A DNA stretch of 64,000 nt from NCBI RefSeq assembly GCF_003999975.1, contig NZ_RJAC01000015.1, forward strand, positions 124,001 to 188,000, read 5' to 3'. Shown one piece after another: positions 43,521 to 50,718 of this stretch. Position 1 is the first letter of the stretch. Every line of letters starts with the position of its first letter. A program made the position numbers and the translations under genes. The stretch comes from Actinoplanes solisilvae. Lineage in GTDB: Bacteria; Actinomycetota; Actinomycetes; Mycobacteriales; Micromonosporaceae. Under the pieces are notes generated by a model. It made no database searches, was not told the origin of the DNA, and saw only the letters and a program-made list of their open reading frames with translations.

Positions 43521-45640
43521 CGGATCCGCCGCTGACCGATCCGGCCCCCACCGGCGATCCGGCCGGCACCACCCCGTTCCCGTTCCCGGACGAGTTGCGC
43601 GCCCGCGTCGTCGACGTCCAGCCGTTCATCAAGGGTCAGGCCGCCCAGCTCTACCGGGGCCGCCTGGGCCGGCACGGGCAGTGGGTGGTCGTCAAGGTCA
43701 TCGAGCGGCCCGATCCGCCGGAGCCTCACGAGCAGATCTGGGAGCTGTGGCGGAAAGCGGACGAGAAATTCGTCGTGCCGTTGCTCGAATCGGGAATGAC
43801 GGCCGACGGCCGAAACGCGTACGAGATCACCGAGCACGCGCCCTGGGGTTCCCTGCACCTTTACCTCGGAAATCCCACCCGGCCCGTCACCGACGGCGAG
43901 GGCCGGCAGATTCTGACCCAGATATCGGCCGCCGTGAATCACATTCATAAAGAGCTGCCGAGCACGCTGTTACACCGCGACATCAAGCCGCAGAACATCC
44001 TGGTCGACCAGCACGAGAAAGGCATCCGGTTCCGGCTCACCGATTTCGGCAGCGCGAAGATCTACGACCCGGCCGTGGTCACCTCGGACGAGCCGGCGGT
44101 CACCTGGGCCTATGCGGCGCCCGAGACGTTCCGGCACCGCAGCGAGCCGGCTTCCGACTGGTGGAGCCTCGGCATCACCATGCAGGAGCTGCTGCTGGGC
44201 CGCCAGCCGTTCCGCGACCTGCTGAAGGACGATGTCGAGCTCGAGAACCGGATGAACCTCGCGACCGCGCCGGCCCTCAACGACGTTCCGGAAGCGTGGC
44301 GCCCGCTCGTCTCCCGCCTGTGGCAACGACTCGAACATCGATGGACGTACCCCGCGGTCCAGGCCTGGCTCAACGACGAGGACGTCGACGCGCACGTCCG
44401 GGCCGGGCCGGACGAGCCGGCCACCGTGCCGTTCCAGTTCGCCGGCTTCGACGTACGCCGGCCCTCGGAACTGGCCGCCGAGATGAGCCGTCACTGGGCC
44501 GCCGCGGCGTCGCTGGTCATCGGCTACCAGTGGGGCGACCTGCTGACCTGGGGACGGACGGTGTCCACCGAGGTCAGCGACAACCTCGCGAAGCTCACCA
44601 AACGGCTCCGGTTCAGCGATCCGGGCGTCGAGCGCACCCGCACCGACCGGCTCATCGCCGAGGTCATCCTGGTCCTCGACCCGTACAGCAAACCGGTCTT
44701 CCGCGGTCGTGAGGTGAACCCGGAGAGCCTGGCCGAGACCGCCCGGGCCGCCTCGTACGGCGACCGCCGATCGCTGGAGTTCGTCGACTCGCTGTTCCAG
44801 TCGAGATCGCTGCAGGCGCTGTCCCGCCACGCCGGCTGCACACCGCTGTTCGACATCGAGGAGCGCTGGCGCAACTGGTACCTGCTCGGCCGTTTGCTGG
44901 TCGCCGAGGCCCTCGGTTCGGCCGGCATGCTGACCGACGAGCGGCTCTTCATCGCGCTGCTGCTGGAGGTGTCGGCCGACCCGGACGCCGCACCCGAGCT
45001 GGCCGCCCGCGCGAAGGGCCACATGTCGCGTACGACCAAGCGGGTCGGCTGGTACCGCAAGTGGTGGGAGGCGACCGGCGACGACGCGCCGCTCTACCAC
45101 GCGCTGATCATCGCCGCCCACGAGCTGGCCGGCCGGCCCGAGCACCGGGTCGATCCGGCCGCCCGCAAGTACGCGCTCGAGCAGTACCGCCTGGCCGTGC
45201 AACAGCCGTCCCGGGGTACGGCGGTACGCGCGCCGCGACCCACGTCGGGCCGGGCCGGCGGGGTGGCGATGCGGGACCGGGCGAAGACCCGGTGGCGTGG
45301 CGTTTTGCCCGCTCTCGGCGTGCTGGCGGCCTACACCGGGTTCGCCGTCGCGGCCGGCACGGGTGTCGGCGCCGGCACGACGCGGTTGCAAGGTGGGCTG
45401 GTCGGTGGGGTTCTGCTGCTGGCCGGGGTGGTGTTCGCGGTCGCCCGGGTCGCACCGGCGTCGCGGCTGACCAACGGCGTCGTCGGCGCCGGGCTCGGCT
45501 GTCTGGCCGGGCTGGTGCTCGCCGCAGGCACGGCGTACGCGGCGCACCTGTTCTCCGGCCCGGCGATCGCCTGGCCGGCCTTCTGGGCGACGTGGGTGGT
45601 GACGACCGTGGTGATGGGAATGGCGGGAGCGGCCGAATGA
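43517..45640 (+). CDS. membrane serine/threonine protein kinase with C-terminal four-helix domain
   Basis: A 707-residue kinase starting at TTG 43517 inside the FHA stop (TTGA). The kinase domain (about 30-300) has Lys in VVVKVIE, LLHRDIKPQNIL, DFGSAKIYD and YAAPETF. The glycine loop is poor (FIKGQAAQLYRG). A helical region of about 300 residues (SRHWAAAASLVIGY, then RTRTDRLIAEVILVLDPYSK and so on) has no recognised domain. Four C-terminal membrane helices follow (VLPALGVLAAYTGFAVAAG ... WAAFWATW-like end). The kinase head is therefore anchored from its C-terminus, unlike PknB-type enzymes with extracellular sensors. Coupled to the next gene by ATGA. Confidence 0.88.
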   Translation: MTDPPLTDPAPTGDPAGTTPFPFPDELRARVVDVQPFIKGQAAQLYRGRLGRHGQWVVVKVIERPDPPEPHEQIWELWRKADEKFVVPLLESGMTADGRNAYEITEHAPWGSLHLYLGNPTRPVTDGEGRQILTQISAAVNHIHKELPSTLLHRDIKPQNILVDQHEKGIRFRLTDFGSAKIYDPAVVTSDEPAVTWAYAAPETFRHRSEPASDWWSLGITMQELLLGRQPFRDLLKDDVELENRMNLATAPALNDVPEAWRPLVSRLWQRLEHRWTYPAVQAWLNDEDVDAHVRAGPDEPATVPFQFAGFDVRRPSELAAEMSRHWAAAASLVIGYQWGDLLTWGRTVSTEVSDNLAKLTKRLRFSDPGVERTRTDRLIAEVILVLDPYSKPVFRGREVNPESLAETARAASYGDRRSLEFVDSLFQSRSLQALSRHAGCTPLFDIEERWRNWYLLGRLLVAEALGSAGMLTDERLFIALLLEVSADPDAAPELAARAKGHMSRTTKRVGWYRKWWEATGDDAPLYHALIIAAHELAGRPEHRVDPAARKYALEQYRLAVQQPSRGTAVRAPRPTSGRAGGVAMRDRAKTRWRGVLPALGVLAAYTGFAVAAGTGVGAGTTRLQGGLVGGVLLLAGVVFAVARVAPASRLTNGVVGAGLGCLAGLVLAAGTAYAAHLFSGPAIAWPAFWATWVVTTVVMGMAGAAE

Positions 45641-46398
45641 CAGAGCCGGGGTACGACGAATGGGTGGTCTCGGTCGTCACGCGCGGCACCGGGCAGCACC
45701 GCAACCGGGACGTGATCGGGCTGCAGGGCTGGGTGCTGCACGGCGACTCGTCCAGCCTCACCCTGCGCTTCCCGGCCCGCCCCGAGACGGCGCTGCGGGT
45801 GGCGCTGGTCGCGGGCGGGGAGGACGGCGAGGGACGGTTGTCGGCCGAGCGCCTGGGCCGGCCGGTCACCGGCCCGGCCGTCCAGGGCATGGTCGACGCG
45901 TTCCTGGGCGCGGACGACGCGATCCGTCAGCTCCCCGAGGCGGACCGCTCGGCCGGCTGCTCGGCGGCCGCGCTGACGATCGGCGCGACCGGCCCGGCGG
46001 TAGCCGCCGGGATCGGCCGGGTGCAGGTCTTCCGTCTCGTGGACGGCTACTTCGGACAGCTCACCCGCTCGGACTCGCCGGGCGGGCTCGGCACGCTGAA
46101 CCGGTCGGCCGAGTTCCGGCCGGCCGAGTTCTCCACCCTGACCGGCGACCGGCTGATCATCGGCGCCCAGTCGCTGGCCGACGCCGAGATCGCCGGCGTG
46201 GCCGGTCGTTCCGGGCCGTGGCTGGCCCAGTTCCTGGTCGACCGGGTGGCCGCCGACGAGGAGCACGAGGCCACGGTGATCGTCGTGGACGTGGTCGGCC
46301 AGGCGCAGGGCCGGGCCGGGCCGCCCTCGGGCTCCCGCGAACCGGCGCGTCACCTGCCGGTGCTCTTCCCCGGGAGCCGCGATGTCGTCGCCGGCTGA
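45637..46398 (+). CDS. degenerate PP2C-fold protein (pseudophosphatase)
   Basis: A 253-residue protein whose order of motifs follows PP2C phosphatases, but without the metal ligands. VVTRGTGQHRNRDV stands for the G-x-x-R-x-x-N-Q-D start. LRVALVAGGEDGEGRLSAE stands for the VADGMGG motif, with Asp lost. GCSAAALTIG stands for GSTA. VAAGIGRVQVFRL with LTRSDS stands for GDSR ... LTxDHS. STLTGDRLIIGAQSLAD stands for GDRLLLCSDGLTD, again with Asp lost. Predicted to be inactive and to bind the kinase or its substrate. It overlaps the kinase and Roco genes, so the three are co-produced. Confidence 0.7.
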   Translation: MTEPGYDEWVVSVVTRGTGQHRNRDVIGLQGWVLHGDSSSLTLRFPARPETALRVALVAGGEDGEGRLSAERLGRPVTGPAVQGMVDAFLGADDAIRQLPEADRSAGCSAAALTIGATGPAVAAGIGRVQVFRLVDGYFGQLTRSDSPGGLGTLNRSAEFRPAEFSTLTGDRLIIGAQSLADAEIAGVAGRSGPWLAQFLVDRVAADEEHEATVIVVDVVGQAQGRAGPPSGSREPARHLPVLFPGSRDVVAG

Positions 46399-49300
46399 GA
46401 CCCGGATCGCCGAGGCGCTGGCGACCGGGGCCGACGAGCTCAACCTGGCCGACACCGGTCTCACCGAGCTGCCGGCGTCGCTGCGGGCGCTGACCGGCCT
46501 GACCCGCCTCGACCTCAGCTACAACCGGCTGCGGGAACTGCCGCCCTGGATCGGCGAGCTCGACCGGCTCACCGAGCTCGACCTGAACTACAACGGCCTG
46601 GAGCGGGTGCCGGCGCCGGTCGCCTCACTCACCGCGCTGCGCGGCCTCGGCCTGCTCGGCAACCGGCTGACCGACCTGCCCGCCGCCCTGGCCGGGCTGC
46701 GTGACCTGCGCTGGATGGTGCTGCGCGGCAACACCCTGACCCGGCTGCCGGGGGTACTGAGCGAGCTGACCGCACTGGAGCTGCTGGACGTCCGGCACAA
46801 CACCCTGACCGCCGTCCCGGACTGGATCGGCGACCTCACCGCGCTTCGCCACCTCGACCTGGGCGACACCGGCGTGACGACGGCGCCGGCCCGCCTCGCC
46901 GCGCTGACCGAGCTGCGTCAGCTCGATCTGCGCGACAACCGGCTGACCGAGCTGCCCGCCGAACTGCACCGGTTGGACCGGCTCGGCTCGCTGTGGCTCA
47001 GCGGCAACCGGTTCACCTCGCTGCCGGAACCGGTGCGCGGGCTGACCGGGCTGACCTCCCTGGCCCTGCGCAACAACCGGCTGACCACGCTGCCCGGCTG
47101 GATCTGCGACCTGACCGGTCTCACATCACTGGCGCTCGGCGGCAACGAGCTGGCCGGGCTGCCCCCGGACCTCGGCCGGCTGAGCGCGCTGACCGAACTG
47201 GACCTCGCCAACAACCGGCTGACCGACCTGCCCGACGATCTCGGCGCGCTCGGGCTGACGCTGCTCGACCTGGCCGGGAACCCGCTGACCGCGGAGCTGC
47301 AGGCGGCCTACCGCAACGGACCCGACGAGCTGCTCGGCTATCTGCGGCTGCGGCGCGAGGACTCGAGGTTCGTACGGGAAGCGAAGCTGATTCTGGTCGG
47401 GGAGGGTGACGTAGGGAAGTCGTGCCTGCTCGGGGCGTTGCGGGGGGAACCGTGGCAGAGCCGGCCGACGACCCACGGCATCGAGATCAAGACTCTCGAG
47501 GTCGCCGGGGACGCTCCTGCGATCCAGCTCAACGGCTGGGATTTCAGCGGCCAGCCGCAGTACCGGGCCACCCACCAGCTGTTCTTCAGCGCGCCCGCGA
47601 TCTATCTGGTGGTGTGGAAGCCGCGGGTGGGCGCGGAGCGCAGCTACGTGAAGTATTGGATCGACCTGATCGTCCACCGGGTCGGTCCGTCGGCGCGGAT
47701 CCTCGTCGTCGCCACGCACGGCGGGCCGGGTGAGCCGGGCGCGTTCCTCGACGAGGCCCAGATCCGGGCCCTGTACGGCGAGGTGATCGTCGACTTCCAC
47801 CACGTCGACAGCAAGACCGGCGATCGCATCGACGAGTTGCGCCGCGCGATCGCGTCCGCCGCGGCGTCGCTGCCGGGAGTCGGCCGATGGCACCCGAAGG
47901 AGTGGCTCGAGTTCCGGAACGAGATCAAGCAACTGCGCGAGCCGTACCTGCTCTACTCGGACTACGAGCAACGGGCCAAGCTGGCCGGGCTCGAGGACTC
48001 GGCGGCGATGCTGGCCCGGATCGCCGACCGGCTCGGGCACTGGGTGACGTTCGCCGACGACGAGAACGAGGACGGACCGGCGAAACTGGTGATCCTGCAG
48101 CCGGACTGGCTCAGCACCGCGGTCAGCCTGATCCTGGACGACCGGGAGACGTACGAGGCTCATGGGCTGTTGCCGCACCGGCGCCTCAACCGCATCTGGG
48201 GCGACCGCGGCAGCAAGCACTTCTACGAGCGGCGCTTCTATCCGGCGTTCCTGGCCCTGATGGAACGGTTCGAACTGTCCTACCAGGTCACCGACCGTTC
48301 GGCCCGCAACGAGCCGACCAGCCTGATCGGTCTGCGGGTGCCCACCGCGCGGCCCGACCTACGCGAGGTGTGGACCGATTACCGGCCCGACTGGGAGGTG
48401 GCCGCCCGGATCTGCGAGGTGACCGAGACCGGCACCCGCCATCCGGGCCTGCCCGAGGGGCTGATGTGCCAGCTCATCGTGCACTTCCATCGCTACTCGC
48501 TGGGCCGCGCCGACGTGCGCGGCAGCGTGCACTGGCGCGACGGGATGGTGCTGGAGGACTCGTACACCGGCCGGGCCCTGATCGAGCAGGAGCAGAACCT
48601 GTTGCGGGTCACGGTCCGCAGCCCCTCCCCCAGCCTGATGCTGTATCGCCTGACCGAGGACATCCGGGAACTGATCAACGCCACGTGGCAGGGTTTCGAC
48701 GTGGCGGTGCAGGTCTCGTGCCGGGCCTGCCCGTCGGGCTCGTTCGACCAGGGCATGCTGATGCGGGCCCGGGCCACCACCGACGCCGTGCTGTGCACGA
48801 CGTGCGGCCGGCCCCACCGGATCGACGACCTGCTGCTCACCGGCCGCGAGTCGCCCCGGACGCCGGGTCCGTGGCTGCCGTCGGAGTTGCGGCACGTGGT
48901 GCGGACCGAACTTGAGCCGCTGGCCCGCCAGATCGAGGACTTCGGGCCCAGGACCGAGGCCCAGGTGCTGGCCTCGGCCGAGCATGTCCTGACCCGGTTG
49001 CTGGTGGCTCGTGACCAACTGGTCGACGACATCGTCGGTCCGATGGACGACGAGACGCGCAACGGGCCGTGGCTGGCCTCGATCGAGCGGATCGACCGGT
49101 CGATGCTCAAGCCCGGGGTCCTGAACGTCAACCTGCGGCTCGTGTTGTGGTGCGAGCATGCCCGCCTGCCGATCTGCGTCGTACGCGACGATCCGGAGGC
49201 GGGCGTCTACGAGATCTCGATGCCCCGCCAGTGGCTGGTGCAGGCCGCCCCCTATCTCAAGGTCGGCCTGACGTTCCTGCGCACCTTCGTGCCGCTGGTG

Positions 49301-49624
49301 CCGGACGGCCTGGGCGACCTGCTGTCCGAGGCGGGCCGGACGGCGCTCAGCGAGCAGCTCAAGGCGGTCGGAGACTCGCTCGAGCCGGTGCTCGACGAGG
49401 CCGACTCCTTCCGGGGGCAGGAGCCGGTGCGCGGCGCCGCGGAACGGCCGGACGCCCTCGCCCTGCGGATGATGCAGGGTCTGATCCGGGCGCAGGACCC
49501 GGCCTTCGCCGGGCTGGTGCAGGTGCGCGTGCCCGGCCGTGGGACACACCGCTACCGGTGGGTGGACCCCCGGTTCGAGAACGAGTACCGGCAGCGCACA
49601 CCGACGGTCCCCCCGGAGTCGTAG
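46382..49624 (+). CDS. LRR-Roc-COR (Roco) GTPase with C-terminal zinc ribbon
   Basis: A 1080-residue bacterial Roco protein. About eleven to twelve leucine-rich repeats of 23 residues (LTELDLNYNGLERVP type; about 20-290) precede a Roc domain: P-loop GEGDVGKSCLL (~338-348), DFSGQPQYRATHQLFF as switch II and VATHGGP at the base-recognition position. A COR domain follows (about 500-660: ILQPDWLSTAVSLILDDR, RRFYPAFLALMERFELSYQV). Next come C-x-x-C ... C-x-x-C (CRAC ~780, CTTC ~806), probably zinc binding, and an unassigned helical end. ATG 46382 overlaps the preceding gene by 17 bp. Roco GTPases dimerise through COR and cycle with nucleotide; eukaryotic LRRK2 is a relative. It is probably the output of the kinase module. 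Confidence 0.88.
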   Translation: MSSPAETRIAEALATGADELNLADTGLTELPASLRALTGLTRLDLSYNRLRELPPWIGELDRLTELDLNYNGLERVPAPVASLTALRGLGLLGNRLTDLPAALAGLRDLRWMVLRGNTLTRLPGVLSELTALELLDVRHNTLTAVPDWIGDLTALRHLDLGDTGVTTAPARLAALTELRQLDLRDNRLTELPAELHRLDRLGSLWLSGNRFTSLPEPVRGLTGLTSLALRNNRLTTLPGWICDLTGLTSLALGGNELAGLPPDLGRLSALTELDLANNRLTDLPDDLGALGLTLLDLAGNPLTAELQAAYRNGPDELLGYLRLRREDSRFVREAKLILVGEGDVGKSCLLGALRGEPWQSRPTTHGIEIKTLEVAGDAPAIQLNGWDFSGQPQYRATHQLFFSAPAIYLVVWKPRVGAERSYVKYWIDLIVHRVGPSARILVVATHGGPGEPGAFLDEAQIRALYGEVIVDFHHVDSKTGDRIDELRRAIASAAASLPGVGRWHPKEWLEFRNEIKQLREPYLLYSDYEQRAKLAGLEDSAAMLARIADRLGHWVTFADDENEDGPAKLVILQPDWLSTAVSLILDDRETYEAHGLLPHRRLNRIWGDRGSKHFYERRFYPAFLALMERFELSYQVTDRSARNEPTSLIGLRVPTARPDLREVWTDYRPDWEVAARICEVTETGTRHPGLPEGLMCQLIVHFHRYSLGRADVRGSVHWRDGMVLEDSYTGRALIEQEQNLLRVTVRSPSPSLMLYRLTEDIRELINATWQGFDVAVQVSCRACPSGSFDQGMLMRARATTDAVLCTTCGRPHRIDDLLLTGRESPRTPGPWLPSELRHVVRTELEPLARQIEDFGPRTEAQVLASAEHVLTRLLVARDQLVDDIVGPMDDETRNGPWLASIERIDRSMLKPGVLNVNLRLVLWCEHARLPICVVRDDPEAGVYEISMPRQWLVQAAPYLKVGLTFLRTFVPLVPDGLGDLLSEAGRTALSEQLKAVGDSLEPVLDEADSFRGQEPVRGAAERPDALALRMMQGLIRAQDPAFAGLVQVRVPGRGTHRYRWVDPRFENEYRQRTPTVPPES

Positions 49625-49673
49625 CGCCGGGGCAGGGTCGCCGCGCGGGCGCGGGCTCGTGTTGACTGTGCGC

Positions 49674-50528
49674 GTGAATCTGTTGCCCGCCCCGGTCACG
49701 CCCGGCGATGCCCCCGTCGCCGACGGGCTCGTCAGCGCCGAGGCCGTGGAGATCGAGCTGCGCCCGGCCCGCCTGCCGTCGCGCGCTCTCGCCCTCTTCC
49801 TCGACTGCCTCATCATGATCGCGCCGGCCGTCCTGATGGCCGCCATCGCCCGTGCCGTCTTCGCGCTGTTCGACGAGGCCCTCGGCTCGGCCGCCATGAC
49901 CGTCGGCGTCGCCCTGGTCTTCGTGGGCTACCCGGTGCTGAGCGAGACGCTGCTGAAAGGTGCCAGCGTCGGCAAATACGCCCTCGGCCTGCGCGTGATC
50001 CGCGAGGACGGCGGACCGCTGCGAGCCCGGCACGCCCTCACCCGCGCCCTGGTCGGCTTCGCCGTCGAGTTCCCCGGCCTGCTTCTGCTCTTCCTGTGCT
50101 GGCCGGCCGGCATCCTGACGATGCTCGCCTCCCGGCAGGGCCGGCGTCTGGGCGACCTGGCCGCCGGAACCATCGTGGTGCACGAGCGCGAAGCCGTGCC
50201 GTGGCGGGCGTCTCCCCTGATGCCGCCCGACCTGGCCGGCTGGGCGTCCACCCTCGACCTGACGGCCGTCGACGACGCGCTGGCCCTCGAGATCCGCCAG
50301 TTCGTGACGCGCGTCCGCGAACTGCGCGAGCCCTACCGCGCCGGGCTCCTGCACCAGCTCGCCGACGAGGTGACGCCACGGCTCACGCCGCCCCCGCCGC
50401 CCGGCCTCGCCCCGTGGCTCGTGCTGGTCGCCGTGCTGGCCGAACGCCGCCGGCGCCAGGAGGCCCAGCTCGTGACCGCCCGCGCCGTCACCTATCGGGT
50501 CCTGCCCACCTTCGGCCTGCGCCTCTGA
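49674..50528 (+). CDS. RDD-family membrane protein
   Basis: A 284-residue protein with an RDD domain: RLPSRALALFLDCLIMIAPA, then KGASVGKYALGLRVIREDGG, then GRRLGDLAAGTIVVHE, about four membrane helices, and a soluble C-terminal helical tail ending in LPTFGLRL. In other actinobacteria it pairs with SpoIIM opposite the MoxR operon. Here it lies downstream of the Roco gene, 49 bp after its stop. GTG 49674 or 49668 are possible starts. Confidence 0.85.
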   Translation: MNLLPAPVTPGDAPVADGLVSAEAVEIELRPARLPSRALALFLDCLIMIAPAVLMAAIARAVFALFDEALGSAAMTVGVALVFVGYPVLSETLLKGASVGKYALGLRVIREDGGPLRARHALTRALVGFAVEFPGLLLLFLCWPAGILTMLASRQGRRLGDLAAGTIVVHEREAVPWRASPLMPPDLAGWASTLDLTAVDDALALEIRQFVTRVRELREPYRAGLLHQLADEVTPRLTPPPPPGLAPWLVLVAVLAERRRRQEAQLVTARAVTYRVLPTFGLRL

Positions 50529-50574
50529 CGAAGGGTTCGCCTCTGACGAAGGGCCCGCCTCTGACAAAGGGTCT
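50521..50574 (+). repeat. three tandem 18-bp repeats at the end of the RDD gene
   Basis: Three 18-bp units with consensus GCCTCTGACGAAGGGnnC lie at 50521-50538, 50539-50556 and 50557-50574, with two or three differences between copies. The first overlaps the RDD stop codon. Each unit repeats TCTGAC and carries the same TGA triplet, so translation read through the first stop would meet further stops in the same frame. Confidence 0.9.
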
Positions 50575-50597
50575 GGCTCCCCGCGAAGACCGTCACC

Positions 50598-50672
50598 GTG
50601 AACAACCACCCGTCGGGCGGCGCCGAGCGCCCCGTCCCGAACGGCATCGGAATCTTCTCGCTGCTCGGCTGA
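50598..50672 (+). CDS. possible 24-residue peptide before a hairpin
   Basis: GTG 50598 opens 24 codons (MNNHPSGGAERPVPNGIG, then IFSLLG) ending at 50672, 6 bp before a perfect terminator stem. The ribosome binding site is poor and no homologue is recognised, so it may be chance. It is listed because it fills the gap between the repeats and the terminator and because its end is hydrophobic like some signalling peptides. Confidence 0.2.
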   Translation: MNNHPSGGAERPVPNGIGIFSLLG

Positions 50673-50678
50673 GACCGG

Positions 50679-50710
50679 CCCGGTCCGGGGCTGTCGTGCC
50701 CCGGACCGGG
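50679..50710. terminator. perfect 13-bp hairpin, bidirectional terminator
   Basis: CCCGGTCCGGGGC (50679-50691) and GCCCCGGACCGGG (50698-50710) form a perfect stem with a 6-nt loop. It lies 8 bp past the minus-strand stop of the second S8 gene (50719) and downstream of the plus-strand RDD region, so it can serve both. Confidence 0.82.
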
Positions 50711-50718
50711 TTCGCGGA

